64,000 nucleotides of DNA from Phanerochaete sordida (lineage: Eukaryota > Basidiomycota > Agaricomycetes > Polyporales > Phanerochaetaceae): the NCBI GenBank assembly GCA_019973155.2, contig BPQB01000016.1, forward strand, positions 1 through 64,000, in the 5' to 3' direction. The position numbers and the translations under genes are program-made. Below the pieces are notes generated by a model. It did no database searches, had not been told where the DNA came from, and worked only from the letters and a program-made list of their open reading frames with translations. Positions 35,171-45,739 of this stretch are shown here, in pieces (position 1 is the stretch's first letter; every line of letters starts with the position of its first letter).

Positions 35171-37042
35171 ATGGACGGCGACGAAGCAGCCGGTCTCTTC
35201 GCCCAGCTGCACGCCCCAGGACCGCTCTGGCCCGGCGCGCGCTACCGCGCAGAGCAGATCGGCCCCCCGGAGCGGTGGACACAGGTCTTCGCGGGCCTGC
35301 ACAAGGAACGCGTGCGCTCGGACGCCGCAGTGCGCAGAAATTTGCTCCTCGCGCTCCGGAGCGCGGACGACGCCGTGTGGCACACGCTCTGGGCGCGCAG
35401 GTTCCCCGCGGCGGTCTTTCGGGCGGCGCAGGAGGGCCATTTCTGTGGGGGTGCGCGGGAGGAGTTGATGGCGGTGGACACGATGAAGCGGGAGCAGATA
35501 ACAGTGAGTTTTTTGCGCGGTCTGACGCGAGTGCTAAACTCACCGCGTCGCAGGCCTATGTTCGCTGGCTGCTGCTCGTGCTCTACACGTGCATTCATCG
35601 AATCATGACCGAATACGAAGGCGACCCGTACCCCCGACAACGAGAAGCCGCGGTCGGCATCCTGCATGAAGGTCACGCCAGACTGTGGACTGCGCTTTGG
35701 CAGGTCCGCGTGCCCTTCCTGCACCACTCGACGGCCAACGAAGTCGACAAAGATCTTCCCGAGGCAACCTCGCTCTATGGCTGTGTCATAGGATGCTCGA
35801 CGATGGCTGACGAGATCTTCCGGTACAATACAGGTGGGTGCACCCGGAACGGCCTTTCGACTTCAGTCTGACGCATTCACGATGTCGTAGCCATCTGCCG
35901 AACAAAGGTGCACCAGCGCACGTCGTGCATCTGCACGTACTCGCGTGGATATACACCGACGACTGGACGCTCCGGATGCGGGCTCTGGAGGGCATCGCCA
36001 CCGGCACATCTCCCGACACGCACGAGCGCCTCCTTCCGGAGGTCTTGGAGGGGCCAGTCACCTCCGAGGACATCCTCAGCGCGTACTGCCGGGACTTCAG
36101 CGACCCGCGCGTGCGCGAAGGCTTCCTGTACTACGCCTACACCACCATGATCCCGCTCTGGCCGAGACGGACGCGCTCGGTGAGGCAGATCCCGCGGCTC
36201 GAGAGCAAGCTGGAGCGCAAGGCCTTCGGGCTTTGCGTTGCGGCGTACCGGCGCCAGCTGTGCTTCACGACTCGAGGGCAGTCGTGGCGCGACAGGCTCA
36301 CTCGCGGACATCTTGTCTTTATAGGGTGCGTCCACATCTGCGCGCCTTGTGCTACCTGATGCTCACTGCGCGTAGCTCGGCGCTGCAGTGCGTCGTAGAC
36401 TTCTCGACTTCGTACATGCCTGAGTCACAGCTCTACGGCATCGTGGGCATCCTCGCGCAGTGGCTCATCCCCGCCATGGAGGGCAAGGAAGAGCCTTGGC
36501 CCAGTACGCCGCCTTCCCCATGAGACTGCCTACACACACCTGATGCTCCGCAGGCGAGACCGACGGCCTCCTCCCGAGCCTCACCCAAACGCTATCGACC
36601 ATCGGGCGGCTCTTCGGCAGCTACAAGCCCCCACGGCCCGCGCTCGCGCCCCTCCGCCGGCACACGTATCGCGCGTGGAAGGCGACCATCGCCGCGCTCG
36701 ACGCGCGCCGCGGCCTGCGCGATCTGCCAGAGTGGCGCGAGGCACTTGTCGTCTGGCGGAGACTCGGGCGGTTCATGCCCGGGGACGCGCGCGAGGACGT
36801 GGAGGAGGAGCCGCGCGGCGTGTTCGAGCGCTGCGCGTGGGCGGAGTGCGAGTGCCACGTCCACAGGCCGCTGCACCCCGTGAAGGTGTGCAAGGGGTGT
36901 TGGCTCGTGGCGTATTGCAGCGAGCGGTGCCAGAAGAGGTGCGTGTGCTGGGTATATGCGGTTGCGCGTGCTGACAGCAGGCTGTAGTGACTGGACGCGA
37001 GGTGGACATCACGTTGTATGTCGGAGAGGAACCGGCAAGTGA
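35171..37042 (+). CDS. MYND-type zinc finger protein, subtype A3
   Basis: The ATG at 35171 (MDGDEAAGLFAQLHAPG) leads to GPPERWTQVFAGLHKER and FCGGAREELMAVD. Exon 2 (from about 35553) has AYVRWLLLVLYTCIHRIMTEY. Exon 3 has TLRMRALEGIATG, TSEDILSAYCRDFSDPRVRE and LERKAFGLCVAAYRRQLC. Exon 4 has ESQLYGIVGILAQWLIPAMEG. Exon 5 (from about 36554) has LRDLPEWREALVVWRRLGRFMP and the finger ECECH, CKGCW, YCSERCQ. The last exon DWTRGGHHVVC ends at TGA 37040-37042. All zinc ligands are intact. Its inverted counterpart at 25834 is a pseudogene, and it shares its start and middle exons with the gene at 21283. It forms a cassette with the A2 gene 400 bp downstream. Confidence 0.85.
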
Positions 37043-37441
37043 CGGTCGCCTGCATTTGTCTCCCGCGTGTGGACATCGCCGATATTCAGACTGTATCATA
37101 TATTTTACATGCAGGACGCATATCCTGGTGCATTTACTATGCGTGACCGAGGACCGTACGCTATTACCCGTATTACTCTTCTCGGCCAAGTTCCTTCCGC
37201 TTTCGTATGTCTTCTCGTACCCTTCAGTTCGGACTTTGAACCACTTCTCATATATCCTGGCACCCCTTGGAGCCATCCTCTCCGTCCCTGCTCCCGACGC
37301 CGAGGTACGGTCACTTGCTACTCGTTATTTCCTCCCGCTCACTCCCATTTTACTTTCACTGTAAAGCTGAAGAGCATTTCAAGCCCGTCTCGCCCTTGCC
37401 CGAGCACCAGCCACCGCGAACGTCTGCAGTCATCCATCGGC
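37043..37441. other. Conserved spacer of the A3-A2 cassette (right copy)
   Basis: The plus strand resembles the minus strand of 25475-25833, the matching spacer in the inverted copy. It probably holds the promoter of the gene at 37442. Confidence 0.6.
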
Positions 37442-39354
37442 ATGAGTCGCCTCGGGTACCGCCCTTTCGAGAGAACTATAGATCCCCCAGACCCCCTCTG
37501 GGGCCACCTCGGCGTCCAGCACTCGGAGCTGATCGTCGGTCCACCCCGGCAATGGGCACAACTCTTCTTGAGTTTGCACCGGGAGAAGGAGCGCTCCGAC
37601 CCCACCGTGCGCAGGGAACTCATTATCGGGCTGCGGACCATTCCGCGATGGGAATGGGACTCGCTGTGGAAGAACGGCTTTGTCCTGGCGGTTCTCAACG
37701 CATTCGCGGACGGCGACTTCTGCGGATACACCACCGAGGAATTGCTCTCGTCCATTGCCCAGAACGACGACGGCTGTAGTCAGCTATCGGTACGTCACTG
37801 CGGTCGTTCACCCGTGGGCCGTGCTGATCTTGCTGTAGGAGAAACTGTTGTACACGATGTGGTTGCTGCTGATGCTCTTCGCGTGTCTGCACCGCATCGG
37901 GGTCGAATGTGGTTATTCTGCGCTGCAGAAACACGAAAAAGCAGTCGATATCATCCAGCACAAGCTCACCGAAGCCTGGACCGCAGTCTGGGAGTTCTTC
38001 AAGGCTATCAGACATGGCCCAATCGCCAACGAGATTTACAAAGGCTTCGGCGTGCCTGTCTCCTTCTACGGCTGCATCCTGGACTGTGTGCCGACGGCAG
38101 AGGAGATCCTCAGGCTCCGTACCGGGTGCGTGGAAAAAACTCGAGCGAGGATAACCCAATCTAATGCGCAGTTGTTACACGCAGTCGCCTCCCGGTTCAA
38201 GAAAAATCGTCGCACATTCTGCCCCTCCTATTTCTCGTGTGGGCATTTTCCGACGACTATGATCTTCGTATGAGGAGTATTCACCGCATAGGCGTGGTCG
38301 CATCCCTGAAATGGACTCGAGGGGGACTCGAACAGTTCGAGGGATGCCCCAACACCTCTAGGCGCCACCTGCGACGACTGTATGAGGACCTCTGCAACCC
38401 ACACTTCGATGACATGGACTTTGTCAACGTTCGAATGATTGTCGGGCTCGTCTGGCCCCGAAGGCCTTTCAGCATTGAAACACCGCTGGAACGCAAAGTC
38501 TTCGGGAAGCTGCTGGGGTCCTATCGCCGCGAACTCTGCCTCAAGGGGTCCGAGGATGACCCGATGGGGAGCTTCGTATCCAGAAGTCATTTCATATACG
38601 TTGCGTCAGTCATCCCCGACTTCTTAGCCTCGGTATTTCACTGTTTTGCTGACATCGCGCGACGCTAGCTGGGCTATTCGTGCTGCCACATTCTCGCCAT
38701 CGGCACGGCCGACAGAGTCTCAGCTGTACGGCATCATCGGATCGCTTGCGCTCTGGCTCATCCCTACACTGGAAAGCACTAGTGACCACTGGTGGCCTGG
38801 TACGCTCCCCACTACTTCAGTCGTCGGAGCAGTCCGAAGCTGACATCTGGGCCTACAGAAGTCAAGCCGGACGTTCCACCCCTGGCGACGACCCTGGCGA
38901 GCTGCCGCAGGCTCCTGGGCACGTTCCATCCCCCGAGGCCCGCGCTCGCCCCGCTCCGCCGGCACACATACCGCGCGTGGCGCACCGCCGTCGCGGAGCT
39001 CGATCGCCGCCGCGATCTTCGCGAGCCGAACGAGGTGGAGTGGCGTGGCGCGCTGGCTGCCTGGCGGCAGCTCGGGCGGTTCATGCCTCCGGACGCGCGT
39101 GAGGAGGTCGACGAGGAAGGCGGCCTCGCGGTGTTGGAGAGGTGCGCATGTGCGGAGTGCGAGTGCCATGTACACAAGCCGCTGCACCCCGTCAAGGTGT
39201 GCAAGGGATGCTGGCTCGTGGCGTACTGTGGGCCGAAGTGCCAGACGAGGTGGGTGTCAAACTCGCCTGTCAGGGGCAAGTGCTGATGTATCCCTGCAGT
39301 GACTGGGAAAGCGGCGGGCACCGCAGGGTTTGCAAGAACGTTGTCGGGAAGTGA
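37442..39354 (+). CDS. MYND-type zinc finger protein, subtype A2
   Basis: The ATG at 37442 (MSRLGYRPFERT) leads to GPPRQWAQLFLSLHREKE, LWKNGFVLAVLNAFA and FCGYTTEELLSSI. Exon 2 has MWLLLMLFACLHRIGVE and FFKAIRHGPIANEIYKGF. Exon 3 starts GRLPVQEKSSHILPLLFLVW (phase checked) and ends SRSHFIYVA. Exon 4 has ESQLYGIIGSLALWLIPTLE. Exon 5 has RDLREPNEVEWRGALAAWRQ and the finger (KVCKGCWLVAYCGPKCQ). The last exon DWESGGHRRVCKNVVGK ends at TGA 39352-39354. It is the closest paralogue of the gene at 23567 on the opposite strand. Both look functional, while the leading A3 gene of the left copy has decayed. Confidence 0.85.
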
Positions 39355-39452
39355 GTTTGCATTATTCGTTGCATACGCCGTAAGGATACGGCTGCGTTCC
39401 GAAACTTGAATCGTACTTTCATCATCTCCGTCGACAGTGTCGTCTGCATCGC

Positions 39453-39570
39453 TAGTACCTAGCTCGTCTGCGACACGCCCGACGATGTACACCCTGTTCT
39501 CAATCACCACCTCACGCGCATGAGTGCCCGCTAAGACACTCGTTACCTGGAGGCTTTGGCCGTGGGATGT
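39453..39570 (-). pseudogene. 3' fragment of an A1-type MYND gene
   Basis: The minus strand carries the last intron and terminal exon of an A1 gene. It resembles 41380-41490 (shared intron text such as GGGCACTCATGCG / GGGAACTCATGCG). The exon has a TGA in place of the invariant Trp after the Asp (D-stop-EQGVHRRACRR). The fragment lies just outside the left arm of the inverted repeat. Confidence 0.65.
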
Positions 39571-39587
39571 AGTGCGCCGCGACGGTT

Positions 39588-39601
39588 GGGGGGGGGGGGG
39601 G
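39588..39601 (+). repeat. Poly-G run (14 G)
   Basis: An uninterrupted run of 14 G sits between the A1 3' fragment and the left inverted-repeat arm. It may mark a junction or be an assembly-sensitive homopolymer. Confidence 0.7.
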
Positions 39602-40156
39602 TTCGGTGGTTGTTTGTACGTGTTAGGTTTCAAAGGCCTCGCCTTCCATTTCGGGATATCTGACACCTTTGGCCTCACACCACGAGCAGCGCCGGCCCAG
39701 CAGTCTGCACGCGCCACACTCTCTGAACGCCTGCCTCGTGTATCTTGAATCGATTATCGCTTTTTCTGCGATCCTGTTCGGCTCCGCAGCTTAGCCAGCG
39801 TTTTTGCCAGCGGCGCTGCCTCCCGTCATCCCGCAGGTAGGCTCGGAACGGCGGACGCAAACGTCGTGTGGCCACAGCAGGGGATATCTGATGTGCGTAT
39901 GCAATATTATAATCGTAGTGGACATCGGAGCTCTCGTCCCTCAGCGAGAAGAGCGCGGCGGGTGTGGCCGCTGAGGCTCATGGACAGCGGCGGACGAGCG
40001 GCACTGAGCAACATGCCCTGCCTTCTCTATAATTGACGCGGCCATTGAGGGCCACGGAAGCGTGGCTTTCGAACAGAAGCACGTGCCGGGCCATCCCCGG
40101 TGGTGTTGTTTGGCTCAACGAGGCTGACCGTCCAAATCTGGAAAACCAACCGGACG

Positions 40157-40162
40157 TATAAA
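40157..40162 (+). promoter_or_regulatory. TATA box of the small repeat-arm gene
   Basis: TATAAA sits in a context (ACGTATAAATCCGCCCGCGACTC on this strand) also found in the right arm as CGTATAAATCCGCC on the minus strand. The ATG at 40263 lies about 100 bp downstream, after a pyrimidine-rich leader. Conservation in both arms supports a real promoter. Confidence 0.55.
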
Positions 40163-40262
40163 TCCGCCCGCGACTCGTCTCTCGTCCGCCACCCTCCTTG
40201 GCTCCCGACCTCCATCTTCCCTCTCTCTTCCTTCGTCCCAGTGCATGTAGTCGTGTCATGTC

Positions 40263-40593
40263 ATGTATATCTTCTCCCTTCTCCTCCTTCCTTCCTTCAT
40301 GGCGCTCCTCGTGCTTTCTGTGGCGGCATTCTGGCTCGACCTCGGCATCTTCGACGACATCGACACAAAGCAGTTCAACGTCTCCACATGGACCTCGACA
40401 TCGCACATAGACATCACCACCAGTGGTAAGTTCCCTTCCCAACGCCACTGTCCTGCTCGTCGTCGCTGACCATGCTCCGCCACATCCAGAGTCCGACGCC
40501 GATGTTCAACATGGTCAGCCCTTCGACACGACACTCTCTTGGCGACTCTTTGACAGTACCTCTGGGCGACATATCTGGGCAACGTGTCTCTAG
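40263..40593 (+). CDS. Small secreted or membrane-anchored protein of unknown function (repeat arm copy)
   Basis: The frame starts MYIFSLLLLPSFMALLVLSV, a hydrophobic stretch consistent with a signal peptide or anchor. It continues FWLDLGIFDDIDTKQFN and HIDITTS. A probable intron (about 40425-40488, GTAAGT...CATCCAG) keeps the frame: ESDADVQHGQPFDTTLSWR, ending at TAG 40591-40593. The product is about 90 residues. The same exons, including the intron, are present in the right arm but broken there. The second start, MALLVLSV, is also possible. The 3' part is uncertain: in the right arm the frame stays open past this point. No family was recognised. Confidence 0.45.
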
Positions 40594-41379
40594 GCTGGCG
40601 ACACCCCGACCTTCCTCGACATACCGGCCTCAAAAATATATGATGGTTGTTGGACGGCGGATGGGAATGCCCCATGCCGCGACGGTCGCGAGATGGTGGC
40701 GCAGGACCGCAAGAGCAGAGGTGCGTGGCTGACTTCTCTTCCTCATCCCACATGCTGACACGCGAGCCACAGATTGACTGCGGGGTGTCGACAGTCAGCG
40801 GGTCCTCAACACCAAAAATACACAAGGCAAGTCGCGCCCTTCACCCCGCTGCGGGCGCGCCGCTGCGGCCGACATGCAGCGAGTCGCTCAAGGTAAGCCG
40901 CACCCACCTGGTCAAGCGGGTCGGGTCGCGTGAAGACAAGCGTGAGTCGTTACTTGTCGTGTTCACGCGCAACAGCAGTCTCGCAACGTCGAGGGGTGGT
41001 GGTGGGACAAGACCTCGCGAAGACAAGTCGCGCCCTTGGGGTGCGCTCAACGCACGCTAGGTCCCTCTCTTCTCTCGCTTATTTCGAACTGCGCTAACCT
41101 TTTCGGGCCGCCTCATCGGCATAGGCCCGTGAGTGCCCCAATATTCTTCTTCGCGTCGTCCAGAGCTAACTTGCCAACACCCGCAGGCAGCGCTCGCGTA
41201 GCACTCGTAGCGTAGCCAGAATAAATAAAACTTGTATTCCGTCCATCGTACAGTCCGCGAGACACATGTGAGCATGCGATAGCAATGCGTAAGTCCAAAA
41301 CCCAGATTCTATCAGTAGGGATATGGTTGGGCTCTGGGGGAACAGCTGTGTCGTACCTTTATTATCTTCGTCGTCGACA

Positions 41380-43264
41380 CTATTTGTCTCGTCTGCGGCA
41401 GGCACTCCGATGTTCACCCTGTTCCCAATCACTGCCCTATACGCATGAGTTCCCGCCAACATGCTCTTCATGTCCGACACGCACCTGGTCTGGCACTTGT
41501 CGCTGCAATATGCCACGACCCAGCACCCCTTGCACACCTTAAGCGGGTGCGCGGGCCGCAACACATGGCACGCACACTCCCTCCACTGACACCGCTCGAG
41601 CACGCCCGTGGTGCGCTCCTCTATGACATGAGCGCCGTCATCCCGTGCGTCCGGGGGCATCAGCCGGCCGAGTCTTCGCCAGACCGCGAGCGGCTCGCAC
41701 CACTGCGGGAGGTCGCGCAGCGCATGGCGGCCGTCGAGCTCCGCGACGCTCGCGCGCCACGCGCTGTACGTGTACCGGCGGAGCGGCGCGAGGCGCCGTT
41801 TCGGTGTGTGCGTCCCCAGCAGGCGGCCGACGCGCATCAGCGTGGCCGCGAGCGAGGGCACGCCGTCGTCGCCTGGCATCGAGGTCAGGTTGGCACGACA
41901 GAGGTAAGGACGCGGCGCGTACCCGGCCAGGGCGCATCGGCGCCCGCCACCGCGGGCACGAGCCAGCGTGCGAGCGCGCTGATGATGGCGTACAGTTGCT
42001 CCTCGGGGATGCGGCACGCCGGCGTGCTCTCCGCCGTCTGGACAGCGGACCTGGCGACACCGCCGTCAGCGACAGCGCACAGCACGGACGCGCACACACA
42101 CGCACGCGACGTAGAAGAAATGCCAGTGCGATACACGCGCGCGCCACACGGGGTCGGGCGCCCCGGCGCAGTGCTGGCGGCGGTACGCGGCGAGCACGCG
42201 CGCGAAGACCGCGGGCGCGATGTCGACGGTGCCGGACGCGCGCACCGGCAGGAGCACACGCAGGAGGCGGTACGCGGTGCAGAGCGGGCCGTCGCGCACG
42301 GCGCGGTCTGCGAGGTCGCGGCAGAGCGTCGCGAGCATGTCCGTGTGCTGCAGCGGTGGCGGCGCGCGCAGCGACGGGACGAGGTCTGTGTCCAGGTCCG
42401 GCGAGCCGCCGAGTGCTTCCAGCGCGCAGATGCGCAGCCGGTGCTGGTCGCTGTGGATCCATATCCACGCGACGAGCTGCAGAATGTGTGGGGTGCTGGG
42501 GGTGGGCCCGGGCTGCGATTGCCTAGACGGGGGGAGGGCGCGTGAGTACGTGGACGCCTGCCGCCGCTCGCGAGATCACCGGGTCGCTCTCACCTGTGTA
42601 TGGATCGGATGATGGTGTCGGTGATCGACATGCATCCGTATACGCAGTAGTACAGGGAGTATGATCCGCCAACGATGTTGGCGGTTTCGTCGGTTTCGTT
42701 TGCAGTGGAAGGCTGCAGGAAGGGCATCCTGATCTCCCAAAGCGCAGTCCAAAGCTGTCGAATACGAGTTTGCACAAGGCAAGTGGCAGCTTGCATTCCA
42801 GAATAATGGGGACTCTGCTGGTCTACATCTTCTGCCACAACGCGACGGAGGCATATGAAGAGTACGAGTAGGAGCCATCGAACATAAGCCTGCGGGTTAT
42901 GATTTGACTATTCGTTCAGCACTGCCATTGAACTACTCACTGTCCTGCCTCTCTGGATGCCTTTGTCTGTGGATTGCAGCTCCTCTTTGCTGTACCCGCA
43001 GAAATACGCGTCGCCAGCTGCACCCAACGCTGTCGTGGGGAAGCCGTGCCGCCACAGCTCGTTCCATGTCTCGTCTCCCGCGGCTCCGAGTCCCAGAAGC
43101 AATTCTCGGCGTGACATGCGGTCTGAAAGATCCCTATCTTTGTGCAATGATGCAAATAGCTGTGTCCACTTCGCCGGCAGGCCTGTCCATCTGGCATCGT
43201 AGGCCGGTCCCCTGGACCACAGAGGCTCTTTCGAGGAGGATTTTGTGCGAGATGCCCCGGGCAT
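41380..43264 (-). CDS. MYND-type zinc finger protein, subtype A1
   Basis: The ATG at 43264 (MPGASRTKSSSKEPLW; an upstream ATG at 43291 is possible) precedes PAKWTQLFASLHKDRDLSD and FCGYSKEELQS. Exon 2 (about 42897-42595) has AYVRWLLLVLFICLRRVVAE and PFLQPSTANETDE. Exon 3 has HILQLVAWIWIHSDQHRLRI and AAYRRQHCAGAPDPVW, ending HWHFFYVA. Exon 4 has EEQLYAIISALARWLVPAVAG. Exon 5 has LRDLPQWCEPLAVWRRLGRLMP and the finger ECACH, CKGCW, YCSDKCQ. The last exon DWEQGEHRSACRRRDK ends at TAG 41380-41382. All zinc ligands are present. It is the only complete gene between the two inverted-repeat arms. Closest relatives are the gene at 9986 and the pseudogene at 7588. Coding GC is very high in exon 3. Confidence 0.85.
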
Positions 43265-44280
43265 TGAAGGAGGAGATCTTTCGAAGTACAAAGAAACCTA
43301 AGGAGGTGCGCCGTCATGATGCATTCCAATGTTGAGCTAGACCGCAGTACCTTTCCCTGCTTCTCCTGGCACTGCTGACGTTCGGTACCGCCAGTTACGT
43401 GGACGTGAGGGCCCGTAGAGAATCCAGTCGCGGAGAGAATGCGTATGAAGTTTGCTTTGAATGATGTCTTTGTGCGGGAAGGAGGAGTGGCAAAACGTGG
43501 GATGGGCGACCTGCCTTTGTGCCGCGCGTAGCGCCGTGCGCGCCCGTTTATCCGAGCCTTGCCGTAAGGAGATTCAGAGCTGCGCACGATCTGAGCCTGC
43601 GCGGAGAGCTATATACACGCCACTTCCTTCGGCAGAGCCTGGCCAGTATATGGCCTTGCAGTGATGCCGACGGTTGCGGGTATCGTTATAGTTATCGGTG
43701 GCGCAAGCGTTTGGGCGCGATGGGCCCAGTGGATTACGGAGCTGAATTGTTGTGTAAGCCCTCTGGCGAAGTGCTCTCCTATCATCATAGTGGAGCGCTT
43801 CGTCATAGGGATTGGCCCATGACTTCATGTGTCTGACGAGGACGCTCCTCGCGCTCGCGAGCTTGGCTGGTGTAACGCTAGTCTGGAATTCCAACGTCAA
43901 AGCACACTACCGCTCGGGGTGAGAAGGCGAGTGACTCACCACGGCATCAAAATCCACTCTTCATTCAACTAAAGCTCGCGAAATGTTCTCTAGTGTACAG
44001 CCGCGCAGTGTGTAAGGCCGCATGTGCAGGCTGCAGTCGGCGGCGTGTGCCGTTCGGTGAGGCATTTTCGGAGGCTGAGGGGGCACCATAGCAGATGGTG
44101 TGATACAGAGGCACGAGATTTTGTGCAGTGTGTCGCTGTGGCAGCTGGGCGTATGCGAAGATGTGGGAGTTGGGTGGGAGAGGATCGCGGCGGGCGCCAA
44201 GACTAACGGGAGGCGTGCGGGGGCCTTTCCGGACCCCGGATACCCAAGACCGCGACTCGCCACTTCTGTGCCAGGATCTG
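43265..44280. other. Intergenic region upstream of the A1 gene inside the inverted repeat
   Basis: This contains the presumed promoter of the A1 gene, including a TATATAC near 43610 about 350 bp upstream. Short open frames here (43461-43664 plus, 43574-43900 minus) match nothing recognisable. Confidence 0.4.
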
Positions 44281-44318
44281 TGGTGCTACAGGGCCTGAAC
44301 CAGGCCTGTTGGTAATTC

Positions 44319-44959
44319 GTGGAGACGGTGAGTCGGAGTCTTGACGAGCCTCCGCTCACAGCCGCGCTCCCTGCGCCGCTGGGACGCGCTCGCCGTGAGT
44401 CACTCTTCCGCGCGACGCTGGGCCTCACTTGGCCCGGTGCGCTGTTTGCGCTCATGCCGCCCCTCGCCGCGCTCGCGCACCGTGCCACCGCCTCTCTGCT
44501 TCTCTAGAGCTTGCTTACACAGGCAGTAAAGGGACGAGCGGGGCGTCGGTCGAGCGCGCGCCGGAGCAGGCTGCGCTCTAGTTCGCGGTCGGTTTCGTGC
44601 TGTTCATGTCGCGGCTCGGATGCCTCGCGTTCTCGCGCGTCGTCCATATGGCCCTCACGGAGGACCACACACCGACGTATTCCGGGCTCGGCACGATTCT
44701 GACGAACAGTCTGTCCGCGCAGATGCCCGGCGCCGCGGTTAGCGCGCTGTCATCCAGTGCGTGTGTTTCCTGGTTGACTCGGGGAAGCCAGGCGCTGACG
44801 TGCGGTGGCTCAATCATCGCGTCCTCGGTATCGCATCGCGTCCTCGGCGAACCGCTATGGATCGTCGTCACTTGCGTGCTCTCGTGCTCGGCGACTATGC
44901 CGCGAGACACATACATGGGCTTGGCTGCACCGATAGATTCTGGATTTTGCTGTAGATCT
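44319..44959 (+). pseudogene. Possible remnant of a polytopic membrane protein gene
   Basis: Two overlapping plus-strand frames are rich in hydrophobic residues (LFRATLGLTWPGALFALMPP; FAVGFVLFMSRLGCLAFSR; EPLWIVVTCVLSCSATMP). They do not form one clean gene. The SRLG...F segment recalls a transporter helix, but no family can be named safely. The right inverted-repeat arm begins where this stretch ends. Confidence 0.2.
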
Positions 44960-45386
44960 ACGCCTCGCTATCGTGCTCTCACGTGTATCTCGCGGACTGT
45001 GTGATGAATGGAATACAAAGATTATTTATTCGGGCTACGCTACGAGTGCTACGCGAAGGCTGCCTGCGAGTGTCGGCAAGTTAGCTCTGGACGACGCGAA
45101 AGAGAATGGGGTACTCACGGGCCTATGCCGATGAGGCGGCCCAAAAAGGTTAGCAAAGTTCAAAAAACGCGAGAGAAGAGGGGAACCTAGCGTGCGTTGA
45201 GCGCACCCCGAGGGCGCGACTTGTCTTCGCGAGGTCTTGTCCCACCACCACCCCTCGACTTTGCGAGACTGCTGTTGCGCGTGAACACGACAAGTGACGA
45301 CTCACGTCTGTCTTCACGCGACCCGACCCGCTTGACCAGGTGGGTGCGGCTTACCTTGAGTGACTCGCTGCATGTCGGCCGCAGCG

Positions 45387-45536
45387 GCGCGCCCGCAGCG
45401 GGGTGAAAGGCGCGACTTGCCTTGTGTATTCTTGGTGTTGAGGACCCGCTGCCGGTCTTGCGCGCGCCCGCAGCAGGGTGAAGGGTGCGGCTTGCCTTGT
45501 GTATTTTTGGTGTTGAGGACCCGCTGTCTGTCTTCG
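45387..45536 (+). repeat. 75-bp tandem duplication in the right arm
   Basis: Two adjacent copies start GCGCGCCCGCAGC and end GACCCGCTG...GTCTT, with a period of 75 bp. The left arm has a single copy, so this arose after the arms separated. Confidence 0.75.
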
Positions 45537-45739
45537 GGCAGCCTCTACGACACTGTCGACGCCCCGCAGTCAATCTGTGGCTCGCGTGTCAGCATGTGAA
45601 GCGTAGAAGAGAAGTCAGCCACGCACCTCTGCTCTTGCGGTCCTGCGCTACCATCTCGCGACCGTCGCGGCATGGGGCATGACTCTCCCATCCGCCGTCC
45701 AACAACCATCATATGTTTTTGAGGCCGGCATGTTGAGGA

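Larger units (their letters stand above)
39680..41290 (+). repeat. Left arm of a long inverted repeat
   Basis: This arm matches the reverse complement of 44960-46720 over most of its length. Examples are the outer GAGCAGCGCCGGCCCAG, the TATA-bearing promoter near 40157, a 69-codon minus-strand frame at 40841-41050 repeated with three changes at 45197-45406, and the inner edge TCTCGCGGACTG. It carries the better-preserved copy of a small gene (40263). The arms are diverged by substitutions and small indels, so the duplication is not recent. Confidence 0.8.

Noticed and set aside
44597..45004. Ferroportin-like transporter end
   Set aside because: Only a loose SRLG...F resemblance and hydrophobicity were seen; frames do not connect, so no family name was given.
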